Below are positions 14,170 through 21,578 of a DNA stretch of 32,541 nt, one piece after another (the stretch's first letter is position 1; each line of letters starts with the position of its first letter). Source of the stretch: Lachnospiraceae bacterium (lineage in GTDB: Bacteria; Bacillota; Clostridia; Lachnospirales; Lachnospiraceae); NCBI GenBank assembly GCA_004556655.1, contig SFGF01000042.1, positions 1 to 32,541 of the forward strand, in the 5' to 3' direction. A model generated the notes under the pieces. It saw only the letters and a list, made by a program, of their open reading frames with translations. It did no database searches and had not been told where the DNA came from. The position numbers and the translations under genes are program-made.

Positions 14170-14898
14170 TCAAAATGGCATCAGCCACACATCAAACACC
14201 TTACCAACATCTGCCACATAAACACTCACACCGGCTCCAGCAGATTCAGCCGCCTGTCTTTTAAAATCTCCCTCATCACTGAACGCTCCCAAATGACACA
14301 GTGTCACAGTTCGAAGTTCCGGAGATCTGTTTGTCCGTATAATTCCGCAAGCCGTCTGAATGCTGCAATGTCCAAGAAGCTTGTGGGAGTAATTTGGGAT
14401 ACTCTTATCAACCAGTTCCATGTCGTAGTTGGCTTCCACCAGAAGATGATTAATTCCGAGTGCCTTGAAATCATATCGGCAATATTCCATATCGGTCATG
14501 AAGAGTAATTTCCCCATATCGGAATGTTCGATAAGATACCCGAAGTTTGGCACTCCATTGTGTGGAAGATAAAACGGCTGTACTGTGAATCCACCAAGGC
14601 GGAATCTCTGGAACTCTGGCACACTCAATACTTTCTCACCGTATACTGTTTCAATAAACTCTGCTGTTTCATCATTGGTGTATATTGGGAATCCGATGTT
14701 GCAATAATCTCGGATTTTCCAGATATGGTCTCCATGGCAATGACTGACCACACATCCAACAACCTTGCTGATCTGCCATCCAATCGCTTTCTTAACTTCC
14801 AGAATCGGACATCCGGCTTCAAGTAGTAGAATTTCATTTGCGGATTCCAGAGCGTATGCGTTACCCTTTGATGATGATCCAACGCATCTAAGTTTCAT
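14170..14898 (-). CDS. MBL-fold metallohydrolase, probable phage nuclease
   Basis: A 242-residue protein of the YycJ/WalJ-like branch of the metallo-beta-lactamase fold. SHCHGDH at 52-58 supplies the H-x-H-x-D-H metal motif; MTDMEYC and later His residues (LGHCS, TLCHLGAF) fit the other ligands. Members of this branch are 5'-3' exonucleases or unknown hydrolases. Next to recT and an SbcC-like ATPase it probably provides the exonuclease step that feeds the annealase. The start is ATG 14898 (GGAGGAAG upstream, 11-base overlap); the frame to 15066 lacks support. Confidence 0.83.
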   Translation of the reverse strand: MKLRCVGSSSKGNAYALESANEILLLEAGCPILEVKKAIGWQISKVVGCVVSHCHGDHIWKIRDYCNIGFPIYTNDETAEFIETVYGEKVLSVPEFQRFRLGGFTVQPFYLPHNGVPNFGYLIEHSDMGKLLFMTDMEYCRYDFKALGINHLLVEANYDMELVDKSIPNYSHKLLGHCSIQTACGIIRTNRSPELRTVTLCHLGAFSDEGDFKRQAAESAGAGVSVYVADVGKVFDVWLMPF

Positions 14899-15088
14899 CT
14901 TCTTCCTCCGAATCTGCCAGATAGGCTTCCAAATCAAAATCACCCTCGTCCAGTCCATCGGAGCATGGTGGGAAAATCGGTCCGTTTGGACTGCCATGAA
15001 CGCCACCAGAGCAATCAGGGCTGTATGAACAATACTTGCAAAGTTCTTCACCATCAAGACTGTCAATTATTTCTCGTACACTCTTCAT
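14888..15088 (-). CDS. 66-residue Cys-containing acidic mini-protein
   Basis: Begins MKSVREIIDSLDGEELCKYC with C-x2-C, then C near residue 26 and PPC near 42, and ends in a strongly acidic run (DLEAYLADSEEEDET) partly dictated by the ribosome site of the next gene. ATGA overlap with the upstream gene. Possibly binds one zinc ion; unknown function. Confidence 0.6.
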   Translation of the reverse strand: MKSVREIIDSLDGEELCKYCSYSPDCSGGVHGSPNGPIFPPCSDGLDEGDFDLEAYLADSEEEDET

Positions 15089-15435
15089 ATCTCCACCTCA
15101 TCATCTTCTGGAAACTGGAATACAATCTCTGTGATTCTCTCAAACCTCGGAGGTTGTTCATCTCTTGTCATGATAACCACACAATCTCTCAGAATATTCT
15201 TTAATTTACCTACTTCTTCTTGTGGTACTTCTATATTCTGTAGGATAAAAGGATTTCCAGTGTATGCTTCTCGCATCATTTCCATAGCTCTATAAGCCTT
15301 TTCATCACTGGAATACCTCGCCACCAAAAGTGTCTGTGTTGCCGGATGATAAGCATGAATGTATGTATCATTCACCGTGAATACAGTTTCATCATACGGT
15401 ATATCAACTGTTCCATCTTTACTAATTACTCTCAT
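15085..15435 (-). CDS. Conserved prophage protein, unknown
   Basis: A 116-residue alpha/beta protein (MRVISKDGTVDIPYDETVFT at the N-terminus; VARYSSDEKAYRAMEMMREA in the middle; FQFPEDDEVEI at the end). Proteins with this N-terminal strand-turn pattern are common in Lachnospiraceae prophages near recT. GGAGGTG precedes ATG 15435, which overlaps the upstream stop as ATGA. No catalytic motif. Confidence 0.68.
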   Translation of the reverse strand: MRVISKDGTVDIPYDETVFTVNDTYIHAYHPATQTLLVARYSSDEKAYRAMEMMREAYTGNPFILQNIEVPQEEVGKLKNILRDCVVIMTRDEQPPRFERITEIVFQFPEDDEVEI

Positions 15436-15827
15436 GTTTCACCTCCGAAAAACTCTTCTATCACCATAACGATTTCCCTTGTCTGCCTCAGCAGTTCCCG
15501 GTTATGATTCGCTCTCTTTTCACTGTCACAAATAAACTGTCGGCATATTTCCGGTCTCACCGGATAAATCGTACAGATCTTATTTCCGTTATCACGGAAC
15601 GGACAAATCATATCGTATGGCTGTTTTGCCATCGGGAGAATATGCTTACTCTCCCGGATGTTATTCTTACGTATGTATTCGTGAATGGTTTGGATTTCTT
15701 TCTTGCTCATTGGAAGAAGATTACTACAACAATTCCCACAGGAAGAGCATTTACCGTCTTTTGTGAAGTTGTAAATGTTATCTTCCATATCTCTCTGCAC
15801 TGCTTGTAAGAATGAAACTACTTCCAT
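15432..15827 (-). CDS. YkgJ-family cysteine-cluster protein
   Basis: A 131-residue protein with the YkgJ/CxxCxxCC signature: Cys27, Cys30, Cys33, Cys34, then Cys75 (ICPFRDNGNKICTIYPVRP), Cys85, Cys95 and Cys100. The family is predicted to bind zinc or iron; its role is not known. Lying immediately after recT (4-base gap), it may help that protein or sense metal, which is inference. AAGGG precedes ATG 15827. Confidence 0.85.
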   Translation of the reverse strand: MEVVSFLQAVQRDMEDNIYNFTKDGKCSSCGNCCSNLLPMSKKEIQTIHEYIRKNNIRESKHILPMAKQPYDMICPFRDNGNKICTIYPVRPEICRQFICDSEKRANHNRELLRQTREIVMVIEEFFGGET

Positions 15828-15831
15828 ATCA

Positions 15832-16824
15832 TCAACCCTTCATGAAATCTGGAATTTCATCATCATCAACGACTTCTTCCTGCATCTTTTCCGGATCCTT
15901 GGTTACCTGCTGCTTTGGTGATTCCTGTATAGTATTCACTGTCTCCTGTACGTCTCTAGGAAATGGAACTGAATTAGCGTTCTCTGCAACGTCAGCGACT
16001 ACCTGCGCTTCAACGCTTACATCATTATCTACATATCTTGTCGTTCCATCTTCTTCGATCACAGACATATCTTTTTCATATGCCTGCTGCATTTCCACTG
16101 ACATGATTCCCCATTTTCCAATGAGCTGACGAATCAGTGTCTTTTTTGCCATTGAATCGAAATCAGTTGTCCAAACGCTTGACTTCTTTCCTTTTTCTAA
16201 ATCATAACGATACGCCGAAGAATACTTTCTAGCATGAGCTTCTACTGATTCTCTTGGACTGAATAATTCTTTCCTGAATCCATTCATCAATTCAAACATG
16301 GCATAATATCCAACCGTCTTTTCGTTTTCTCGTTCCGATGGATTCATAATAGGATGTAACGTTATTTCTTCGGTGATCGGATTGTATTCGCATTCTCCTT
16401 TCTTAATTTCTGATACTACAATCTTTTTATATTGTCCGGAACGAATAGCAAGCTGCACATATCCTTTCCACCCAATCTGAAACTGGGCTTCTTTTGCGAC
16501 TGTTTCAGATTTACCGTTCACCTTTCCTTTTTTATCGTATGGAACCATATAGAACTGTCCTAACTGCGGGCTTGGAGCTAACTGCAACGCCTCTCCCTGT
16601 AAGGCTGCAGACAAAATACTTCCATTCGTACAAGCCGCCAACGTAGGATTGATCTGAACAGCTGACACTACACTTGAAATAAATCTTGTCACATTCTTCT
16701 CTCCAATTACACCTGCAATATTTGCTCTGACCGCCTCTCTTCCAAGATACGTTGCAATTCCGACTTCCTGCTGTACATTAGACAATGCTGTACTTCCTGT
16801 TGCTACTACTGTTGTATTTGCCAT
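15832..16824 (-). CDS. recT: RecT-family single-strand annealing protein
   Basis: A 330-residue recombinase that pairs complementary single strands. Core family blocks are LSAALQGEALQLAPSPQLGQ, FYMVPYDKKGK, AQFQIGWKGYVQLAIRSGQY and SVWTTDFDSMAKKTLIRQLI, in the usual order. The C-terminal 70 residues are disordered and end acidic (VVDDDEIPDFMKG). The true start is ATG 16824 (GGGAGG 10 bases upstream) rather than the TTG six bases earlier. Its partners are probably the MBL nuclease and the SbcC-like ATPase of this cluster; no RecE or YqaJ exonuclease is seen. Confidence 0.94.
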   Translation of the reverse strand: MANTTVVATGSTALSNVQQEVGIATYLGREAVRANIAGVIGEKNVTRFISSVVSAVQINPTLAACTNGSILSAALQGEALQLAPSPQLGQFYMVPYDKKGKVNGKSETVAKEAQFQIGWKGYVQLAIRSGQYKKIVVSEIKKGECEYNPITEEITLHPIMNPSERENEKTVGYYAMFELMNGFRKELFSPRESVEAHARKYSSAYRYDLEKGKKSSVWTTDFDSMAKKTLIRQLIGKWGIMSVEMQQAYEKDMSVIEEDGTTRYVDNDVSVEAQVVADVAENANSVPFPRDVQETVNTIQESPKQQVTKDPEKMQEEVVDDDEIPDFMKG

Positions 16825-16826
16825 AA

Positions 16827-16979
16827 TCAATCATCCTCCCTTTCTTTATATTCATAACAATAATCACTGTAATCCACGCTCAAACCATAGGCTTCACTAT
16901 CTTCGTTATCACAGCACCATTCTCCTGATGTAAAATTGCAATGTGTGCAAGTACCACAACACTGATCTTTATCTGGCAT
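16827..16979 (-). CDS. 50-residue Cys-rich mini-protein
   Basis: Starts MPDKDQCCGTCTHCN: Cys7, Cys8, Cys11 and Cys14, then Cys22, Cys23 and Cys41, with an acidic C-terminus. Resembles a small zinc knuckle. AAGGAGG precedes ATG 16979, and the stop is 2 bases before the recT start whose ribosome site it contains. Function unknown. Confidence 0.6.
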   Translation of the reverse strand: MPDKDQCCGTCTHCNFTSGEWCCDNEDSEAYGLSVDYSDYCYEYKEREDD

Positions 16980-17292
16980 TTGATGATTCCTCCTTGTCAT
17001 TTAATACTGCCTCCAGAGCCGCTTCCTTTACTGCCTTACTTCGAAACAACTTTTCACACAGCATCTGAGAAGCTGTTTTTACAATATCGTCTTTCTTTTC
17101 TTCAATAACGTCTTTTACGACAGAAGTAACCACATTTTTCAATCCGCTTTCGCAACCGTAACTTTTCTCAAAAAATTCCTTTTCGATTTCTTTGGTAATA
17201 TTCTTAATTACCTCTTTTTCAACATTAGCTTCGATGCTTTTTGTTACTTTATCATCGTCAAAATCAAAAGCAATCTGCACGATATGCTGCAT
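16969..17292 (-). CDS. Helical phage protein, unknown
   Basis: A 107-residue protein: a short strand with acidic turn (MQHIVQIAFDFDDDKVTKSI) followed by long amphipathic helices rich in Lys and Glu. AGGAGGGGG precedes ATG 17292. Conserved small proteins of this design occur in front of recT in Firmicutes prophages; the role is not known. Confidence 0.65.
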   Translation of the reverse strand: MQHIVQIAFDFDDDKVTKSIEANVEKEVIKNITKEIEKEFFEKSYGCESGLKNVVTSVVKDVIEEKKDDIVKTASQMLCEKLFRSKAVKEAALEAVLNDKEESSNAR

Positions 17293-17305
17293 AACAATCC
17301 CCCTC

Positions 17306-17533
17306 CTACAACGTTTCTACTGAATCATCATTCACCATCCCCACAATGGTCTTGATTTTATCCCGATATGATGCAACTTCTTCATCTGCCACATCCATCT
17401 TAACCACAACACCAGTAGCTGTGCTGTTAATCTGGACAGTATCACCAACAGAAACATCGACAGGGCTGTAATATGTATAGGATTTTCCGGTTGGTTTACC
17501 ATCTTTTAAAAATCTCACTTTGATAAGCTGCAT
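17306..17533 (-). CDS. Small beta-rich phage protein
   Basis: A 75-residue protein with a predicted small barrel: MQLIKVRFLKDGKPTGKSYT, then VSVGDTVQINSTATGVVVK. The VGDTVxI strand-turn suggests an SH3- or OB-like fold. AAAGGAG precedes ATG 17533. Not recognised further. Confidence 0.65.
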   Translation of the reverse strand: MQLIKVRFLKDGKPTGKSYTYYSPVDVSVGDTVQINSTATGVVVKMDVADEEVASYRDKIKTIVGMVNDDSVETL

Positions 17534-17536
17534 GGT

Positions 17537-17701
17537 CTATTTCTCCTTTCTGCACCACATATAATCACCTGTGGGTATTCCAAATTCTGTCAGTACTATT
17601 TTCGGCACATCTTTTATGCAGGCATAATCACCTTCTCCAATGTACTGGCATTCATTACAGTTTTGGCATGACGAATGACGTTTTTTATTCTTTTTACCCA
17701 T
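17537..17701 (-). CDS. 54-residue Cys-rich mini-protein
   Basis: Starts with a basic tract (MGKKNKKRHSS), then Cys12-x2-Cys15-x2-Cys18, Cys28 and Cys50 (CQNCNECQYIGEGDYAC). The C-x2-C-x2-C-x9-C spacing is like a zinc or FeS knuckle. ATG 17701 overlaps the stop of the SbcC-like gene by one base (TGATG), with GGAGGTGG upstream. It contains the ribosome site of the next gene at its 3' end. Confidence 0.6.
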   Translation of the reverse strand: MGKKNKKRHSSCQNCNECQYIGEGDYACIKDVPKIVLTEFGIPTGDYMWCRKEK

Positions 17702-19632
17702 CACGCCACCTCCACTCTCAATTCCTTATCTTCCGCACTCACAAACAAATTAATCACCTGTCCGTCAATCTCAGGAATCTCGCTCACACTCTCACGGTTA
17801 TCCAGCCAAACCGGAACGCTCACATTGTAGAGTCTCGCCAACGCCACAATCACATCAAGTCCAGCCTGCATCTTGGCGGCACTGTTCAGTGAGCTATACG
17901 GAACACCATCCACCATCATCTCGCAGGTATCTTTCATGCCGCCGTTAATCTGTATTTCGAACAGCTTGAACGATACGATTCCAAACTTGCTGTTGATACC
18001 ATCCGCCAGCATATCCATCTTAGTGCGTGAAAATTTCTCAAGCAGGAATATCTTCTGCTCCTGATCAGCAACTTTCTGACCAATCTCTTTCTGCTCAGCT
18101 TTCAACTCATCAATTCGCTCCTGCACTCTCTCATTGGCTTCAACCGCCGCAAACTGCCTATTTACCGCATCCAGTTCTTCACGGATACCACGCTCGCGGA
18201 TTTCCAACCGCTTCTTCAAACTCTCTCCGGTATCCATATTTCCAAGCTGCATCTCAAGATTTGAAAGCTTCGTCTGCAATGCCTGGTATTCCTGATTTTC
18301 TGAAATATCGACTGATGCAGGAATCGAGTTCATTTTTTCATAAGCCTTACTTTTCTCTGTTATTGCGTTGTTCCAGGCAACTTTGAGGGATTCAATTTCC
18401 GATTGAAGAGAAGATAACTTGGACTTAATTTCGTCAATTTCAGATTTTACTTTATTTCCATCATGTGAAATCTTATCAACTATAGTTTTTCTGTTCTTCT
18501 CGAAATCCGCTCTGATTTGGTCGATTCGGTCTGTTGGAAGCACCTGCCCACACATCTTACATACTGTCTCTGACTCATCCAGATTCATGGCCCTTGCTTC
18601 TTTGTATTTCTCACCCAGGCTTGTCCGAAGCTTTTCTTTTTCTTCAATAGAATCCTGCAGTTGTTTTAATTCCCTCTCTTTTCTCTGCCGTTTCTGGAAT
18701 AATTCATAGGCTTTCGATTCCAAATCATCATGAATCCGTCTTGCTTCCCGGCGGCGTTCATCCAAACTTTCATTGGCTCTACTTTCGATTCCACCAATAT
18801 CTAATTTTGTCTGCATGGTTTCGGCTTGAATCTCTGCTACTAATTTATATGCCTCTGATGTATCGTCACGCTGTTTCTGTACGGATTCCAATTGTTCATT
18901 CAGAGCGTTGCGTTGAATCTCGAGGTCTGACAGTTCCGGAACCGGCACCAACGACTTGCTCGCCTCGTCAATCCTCGCCGGCAATTCTCTCTGGCGATCT
19001 TTGAGTTTAGCCATGGCTTTCTTGGCTTTATCTGTCGCTTTCTCTGTACCTGCAGCCAAAACTTCCCCAGCAATTGGTGCGTATTCAATCTCATTTGTTG
19101 CCAACACATCCGCATCCGTGATTTCCGATATAAACTTCAACAGAATCTCTCTCTGCTTTTTCCATGGTAGGGAAGCAAATGCTCGTGGGTCTGAGAGAAG
19201 TTTAAATAGATCTTCCGGGATGGTTGAAGCAATCTTTTCTTTGAATTCTTTTTCGCTCGCTGGGAATGAATTAATTTCGTAGGTATTAACATTTCCCTGT
19301 AATGTGACCACATCTGTCCCACGCTTTTTCACCCAGTTCTGTTTCTGGACTTTCTGCAGAGTAACTGTGGCGCCATCAATATCCAGAGTGGCTTCTACTG
19401 CAATCTCGACATTATCAACCATCTTTCCATCCGAATCTAGCGGTCTGATGTTGAATTTTTCAGAACCACCACTGTCCTTGTTAAACATCAGCCAACAGAA
19501 CGCATCCATGATGGTGGTTTTTCCGGAAGCATTGGCTCCGAAAATATCTGTTGTTTCACCAAATTCAATGATTCTCTCATGGCAACCTTTGAAATTCTGG
19601 ATTGTCAATTTTTTCAACATTAATTTTCTCAT
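17701..19632 (-). CDS. SbcC/Rad50-like AAA ATPase with zinc hook
   Basis: A 643-residue SMC-type protein: N-terminal strand KLTIQNFKG, Walker A GANASGKTT (32-40), two long coiled-coil arms (about 200-350 and 370-545) joined by a CKMC zinc hook (Cys358-x2-Cys361), and a C-terminal ATPase lobe. The Walker B-like segment is VPVWLDNRESV, with Asn where Rad50 has Glu, and no classic LSGG signature is visible. Such proteins tether and remodel DNA ends with a nuclease partner; no SbcD/Mre11 gene is present, so the MBL-fold protein at 14170 is the natural candidate. ATG 19632 forms an ATGA overlap with the upstream gene. Confidence 0.85.
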   Translation of the reverse strand: MRKLMLKKLTIQNFKGCHERIIEFGETTDIFGANASGKTTIMDAFCWLMFNKDSGGSEKFNIRPLDSDGKMVDNVEIAVEATLDIDGATVTLQKVQKQNWVKKRGTDVVTLQGNVNTYEINSFPASEKEFKEKIASTIPEDLFKLLSDPRAFASLPWKKQREILLKFISEITDADVLATNEIEYAPIAGEVLAAGTEKATDKAKKAMAKLKDRQRELPARIDEASKSLVPVPELSDLEIQRNALNEQLESVQKQRDDTSEAYKLVAEIQAETMQTKLDIGGIESRANESLDERRREARRIHDDLESKAYELFQKRQRKERELKQLQDSIEEKEKLRTSLGEKYKEARAMNLDESETVCKMCGQVLPTDRIDQIRADFEKNRKTIVDKISHDGNKVKSEIDEIKSKLSSLQSEIESLKVAWNNAITEKSKAYEKMNSIPASVDISENQEYQALQTKLSNLEMQLGNMDTGESLKKRLEIRERGIREELDAVNRQFAAVEANERVQERIDELKAEQKEIGQKVADQEQKIFLLEKFSRTKMDMLADGINSKFGIVSFKLFEIQINGGMKDTCEMMVDGVPYSSLNSAAKMQAGLDVIVALARLYNVSVPVWLDNRESVSEIPEIDGQVINLFVSAEDKELRVEVA

Positions 19633-20270
19633 TTCTCAACTACCTCCAACGTACCCACAGAAACCTCATATGCCGTTCTTTCCTGAGAACTTCCATCTGG
19701 CAATCTCTTGGTGTACACTCTACTCTGAATTCTTCCATGAACCTCAATGCGTTCACCAACCTTAAGCCCACCAACATACCTTGCATTTCTTCCCCAGCAG
19801 ATACAGGGGATATAATCCGATTTTCCATAGGGGCGGTTTACAGCAATCAATAGATCTGCGATTTCTCTTCCCAATGGCGTTTTTCGGTAGACCGGAGGCT
19901 TACAAACAAACCCATCAAGAAATAATTTGTTGCTATCGTCACAATCATCATCGCTATCGATGAATTCGATTTCTTTTGCGAATACATTCAGTATCAAGCG
20001 ATTGCGATCATCCCCATGGTGGTTATATGAACGAAACTGCCCAAATACTTTGACTTTCTGTCCGATATTATTATTTGTAACATCAATTAATCGTTCAGAT
20101 ACCATGACCGGCACCACATCGAATACGCCGCTATTTCTTTCCACAGATATATCAACTATGTAAAATGTTTCGCCAAAAATCTCATGGCTGAATCTAAATT
20201 CGGAAGATATGCTTCCTGTTATGGAAACAGTATTATTATCAAGCACTTTAAAATCATTCTGTAATTTCAT
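19629..20270 (-). CDS. Tandem-OB single-stranded DNA-binding protein
   Basis: A 213-residue protein made of two OB folds. The second (about 116-212) has clear SSB features: GREIADLLIAVNRPYGKSDY, CICWGRNARYVGGLKVGERI, VHGRIQSRVY. The first (5-105) is more diverged but has KVKVFGQFRSYNHHGDDRNR in the same place. An acidic linker (DSDDDCDD) joins them. This is a second ssDNA-binding protein distinct from the ssb gene at 11447 and lacks an SSB-type tail. It is coupled (ATGA) to the SbcC-like gene. GGAGAAATAGC precedes ATG 20270. Its leader is overlapped by a plus-strand candidate RNA. Confidence 0.8.
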   Translation of the reverse strand: MKLQNDFKVLDNNTVSITGSISSEFRFSHEIFGETFYIVDISVERNSGVFDVVPVMVSERLIDVTNNNIGQKVKVFGQFRSYNHHGDDRNRLILNVFAKEIEFIDSDDDCDDSNKLFLDGFVCKPPVYRKTPLGREIADLLIAVNRPYGKSDYIPCICWGRNARYVGGLKVGERIEVHGRIQSRVYTKRLPDGSSQERTAYEVSVGTLEVVEK

Positions 20271-20298
20271 TGCTATTTCTCCATTTCCGTGCTACAAT
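20270..20298 (+). promoter_or_regulatory. Plus-strand promoter antisense to the two-OB gene leader
   Basis: TTGCTA (20270-20275), 17-base spacer, TACAAT (20293-20298), with an extended TG one base before the -10. No plus-strand gene follows; instead a strong terminator comes 25 bases after the -10, which defines the RNA below. The -35 half overlaps the ribosome site and start codon of the minus-strand gene. Confidence 0.55.
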
Positions 20299-20304
20299 GC
20301 ACTT

Positions 20305-20357
20305 GTAAGATATATTTCTCGCGCCCTGATTGCTTTGGTCGGCTCAGGGCACTTTTT
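20305..20357 (+). ncRNA. Candidate ~53-nt antisense/regulatory RNA
   Basis: Expected start about 7 bases after the -10. The RNA begins with a C/U-rich single strand (AUAUUUCUCGC) and ends in a terminator stem GCCCTGA/TCAGGGC (20323-20329 with 20344-20350) followed by AC and six T. It is antisense to the leader of the two-OB gene and the last codons of the gene at 20344. The UUUCUC stretch could pair with purine-rich ribosome sites in this operon. No family recognised; existence inferred from promoter plus terminator. Confidence 0.5.
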
Positions 20358-20613
20358 TATTAATTATTCTGTTATGTTCAGAATTTTTGGTAGTTACTGT
20401 TCCGCTACTATCAGAACTTTTTAATTTATTGCTTACTCTACTCTCCACTACTTCCATATCATTCTTATCAATGATCTTGATCTCACCGGATCTTTTATGT
20501 ACCACATGCAGATAATTATTATCTTCAAAATGATTCATCCATTCGGCAGGATTTAACCCACATATTGAAAGTAATTTCTTTTGATCTCTGAATAGCTTCT
20601 TTGGCTGCTTCAA
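20344..20613 (-). CDS. Small phage protein, DUF6906-like
   Basis: An 89-residue protein. The N-terminal block KQPKKLFRDQKKLLSICGLN, P-x-x-W and VVHKRSGEIKII matches a small prophage family (DUF6906, from memory) in which a helix with LNP-x-x-W is followed by a beta-hairpin. The C-terminal 35 residues are Ser/Thr/Lys-rich and look added on. The start is TTG 20613 with AAGGAGAG at the right distance, so the gene overlaps the upstream gene by 89 bases. It ends K-K-V-P-stop inside the stem of the antisense terminator. Confidence 0.65.
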   Translation of the reverse strand: MKQPKKLFRDQKKLLSICGLNPAEWMNHFEDNNYLHVVHKRSGEIKIIDKNDMEVVESRVSNKLKSSDSSGTVTTKNSEHNRIINKKVP

Positions 20614-20788
20614 TTTTTCTCTCCTTTCTCATGGAATTTTCTCTTAATTTATATCCAACTGCCGCAATCAGAAACGATGCTACAGTAAGGATTGCACTTG
20701 ATGCAAATGTCGGACCGTCTAAACCAGCGCCGCCAATCAAGAATTCAGATGCTCCTACGGCAAATAAAATCCATCCAAATTTTCTCAT
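20525..20788 (-). CDS. Small two-helix membrane protein
   Basis: An 87-residue protein with two hydrophobic helices (MRKFGWILFAVGASEFLIGG and about residues 27-47, FASSAILTVASFLIAAVGYK) and a basic helical cytoplasmic tail. GGGAGG precedes ATG 20788, and the start overlaps the upstream stop as ATGA. It may be a superinfection or membrane-associated prophage protein, by analogy with position only. Confidence 0.65.
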   Translation of the reverse strand: MRKFGWILFAVGASEFLIGGAGLDGPTFASSAILTVASFLIAAVGYKLRENSMRKERKIEAAKEAIQRSKEITFNMWVKSCRMDESF

Positions 20789-21033
20789 CTTACTGGATCC
20801 TCCCTTATCATTCTCATAAACACTTCGTCTGGAAGCTTCGATTCTCTATAAAGTATTCTGATTTCTTCTAATGTGAACTGCTCAGGATTCTTCATTCGCT
20901 TGTAGTGTGTTGGTCTGCTATATCCCATTATCTTGCACGCTTGTTCATCAGATATACCTGTACAGAAGAAGCTATATATCTTTCTTGCAGAATCATTTAA
21001 TTTGGAATTTTTACCAATACTTACTTTTGGCAT
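20785..21033 (-). CDS. Small HTH phage regulator
   Basis: An 82-residue protein with a helix-turn-helix at about 27-48 (GISDEQACKIMGYSRPTHYK). It is placed right after the cro-like gene, like early phage regulators. ATG 21033 has AGGTGATT at the right spacing; ATG 21048 would extend it by five residues but has a weaker site. Operator unknown. Confidence 0.7.
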   Translation of the reverse strand: MPKVSIGKNSKLNDSARKIYSFFCTGISDEQACKIMGYSRPTHYKRMKNPEQFTLEEIRILYRESKLPDEVFMRMIREDPVR

Positions 21034-21143
21034 GTAATCACCTGCCATTCATCTTCAAACAACATTTTAAATATCACGTATAAGATCAGAAGTGCGGCAA
21101 TTATCCCAAAAATATAACCATTGAAGAAATGTTTGTCTTTCAT
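21021..21143 (-). CDS. 40-residue membrane peptide
   Basis: Starts MKDKHFFNGYIFGIIAALLI, one transmembrane helix followed by an acidic then neutral tail. AAGGAG lies 7 bases before ATG 21143, and the 3' end overlaps the next gene's start by 13 bases. A small early prophage membrane protein of unknown role. Confidence 0.58.
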   Translation of the reverse strand: MKDKHFFNGYIFGIIAALLILYVIFKMLFEDEWQVITCQK

Positions 21144-21223
21144 GCGTCACTCCTTAATGCGTTTTTAATAATCCCCTATTGCAATATCCAAACATATGTT
21201 CTATACTACAAATAGACAATGGT

Positions 21224-21439
21224 TTAAGCCACTTCGTCAAATTGCTCAAACAGAAAATCGTAATCGTATTCCTGAAAGAATACTTGTTTTATTCTACGAG
21301 CTTCGCTGAAATAAAAACCACATTTCACAACTCCATTGAGCTTGTCTGATACAGTGGCAGGTCTGCACTCTAATAAATTAGCAATCTGTAATGCAGTAAC
21401 TCCTTTTTTCTTCATAACTTCAAGTAAGTTTCTATACAA
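21224..21439 (-). CDS. Cro-like XRE-family repressor
   Basis: A 71-residue protein with an XRE helix-turn-helix at about 14-36 (VTALQIANLLECRPATVSDK), first gene of the leftward early operon and divergent from the CI-like gene, which is the standard position of Cro. The start is TTG 21439, with GGAGGTG 6 bases upstream; the longer frame to 21514 would begin upstream of the -10 element and cannot be transcribed from this promoter. It probably shuts down the repressor promoter during lytic growth. Confidence 0.78.
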   Translation of the reverse strand: MYRNLLEVMKKKGVTALQIANLLECRPATVSDKLNGVVKCGFYFSEARRIKQVFFQEYDYDFLFEQFDEVA

Positions 21440-21456
21440 CTTAATCACCTCCAAAA

Positions 21457-21475
21457 TTCGATATTCCGTATCGGA
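21457..21475. promoter_or_regulatory. Inverted repeat at the early transcript start
   Basis: TTCGATA-TTCCG-TATCGGA: arms match at 6 of 7 positions. It covers the expected start of the leftward transcript, between the -10 and the cro ribosome site, a good place for a third operator. Its half ATTCCGTAT is shared with the operator at 21545. Confidence 0.45.
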
Positions 21476-21482
21476 TGATATG

Positions 21483-21511
21483 ATTATATTCGTTATTCGG
21501 TATTTTGTCAA
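21483..21511 (-). promoter_or_regulatory. Leftward early promoter, perfect consensus
   Basis: On the minus strand TTGACA (21506-21511), 17-base spacer, TATAAT (21483-21488). Both hexamers match the sigma-A consensus exactly. The -35 begins at the last base of one operator arm and lies in the 10-base spacer of the operator at 21495-21528, so repressor binding would block polymerase. It drives the whole leftward early operon. Confidence 0.88.
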
Positions 21512-21528
21512 CACATAAAATACCGAAT
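21495..21528. promoter_or_regulatory. Operator 1: perfect 12-bp inverted repeat
   Basis: ATTCGGTATTTT (21495-21506), a 10-base spacer, AAAATACCGAAT (21517-21528): perfect arms. The same layout recurs 50 bases on. It overlaps the -35 of the early promoter. Likely bound by the CI-like and Cro-like proteins. Confidence 0.72.
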
Positions 21529-21544
21529 TCAGAATTATTACGAA

Positions 21545-21578
21545 ATTCCGTATTTTATCAGTTTACAAAATGCGAAAT
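21545..21578. promoter_or_regulatory. Operator 2: imperfect copy of operator 1
   Basis: ATTCCGTATTTT (21545-21556), 10-base spacer, AAAATGCGAAAT (21567-21578). Arms differ from operator 1 at one and three positions. It covers the -35 of the repressor promoter, as expected for autoregulation. Confidence 0.62.

Noticed and set aside
21191..21200. AACATATGTT palindrome after the cro-like gene, with TTGTCT-17-TATGTT nearby
   Set aside because: Short and of weak promoter quality; too little to call a regulatory site.
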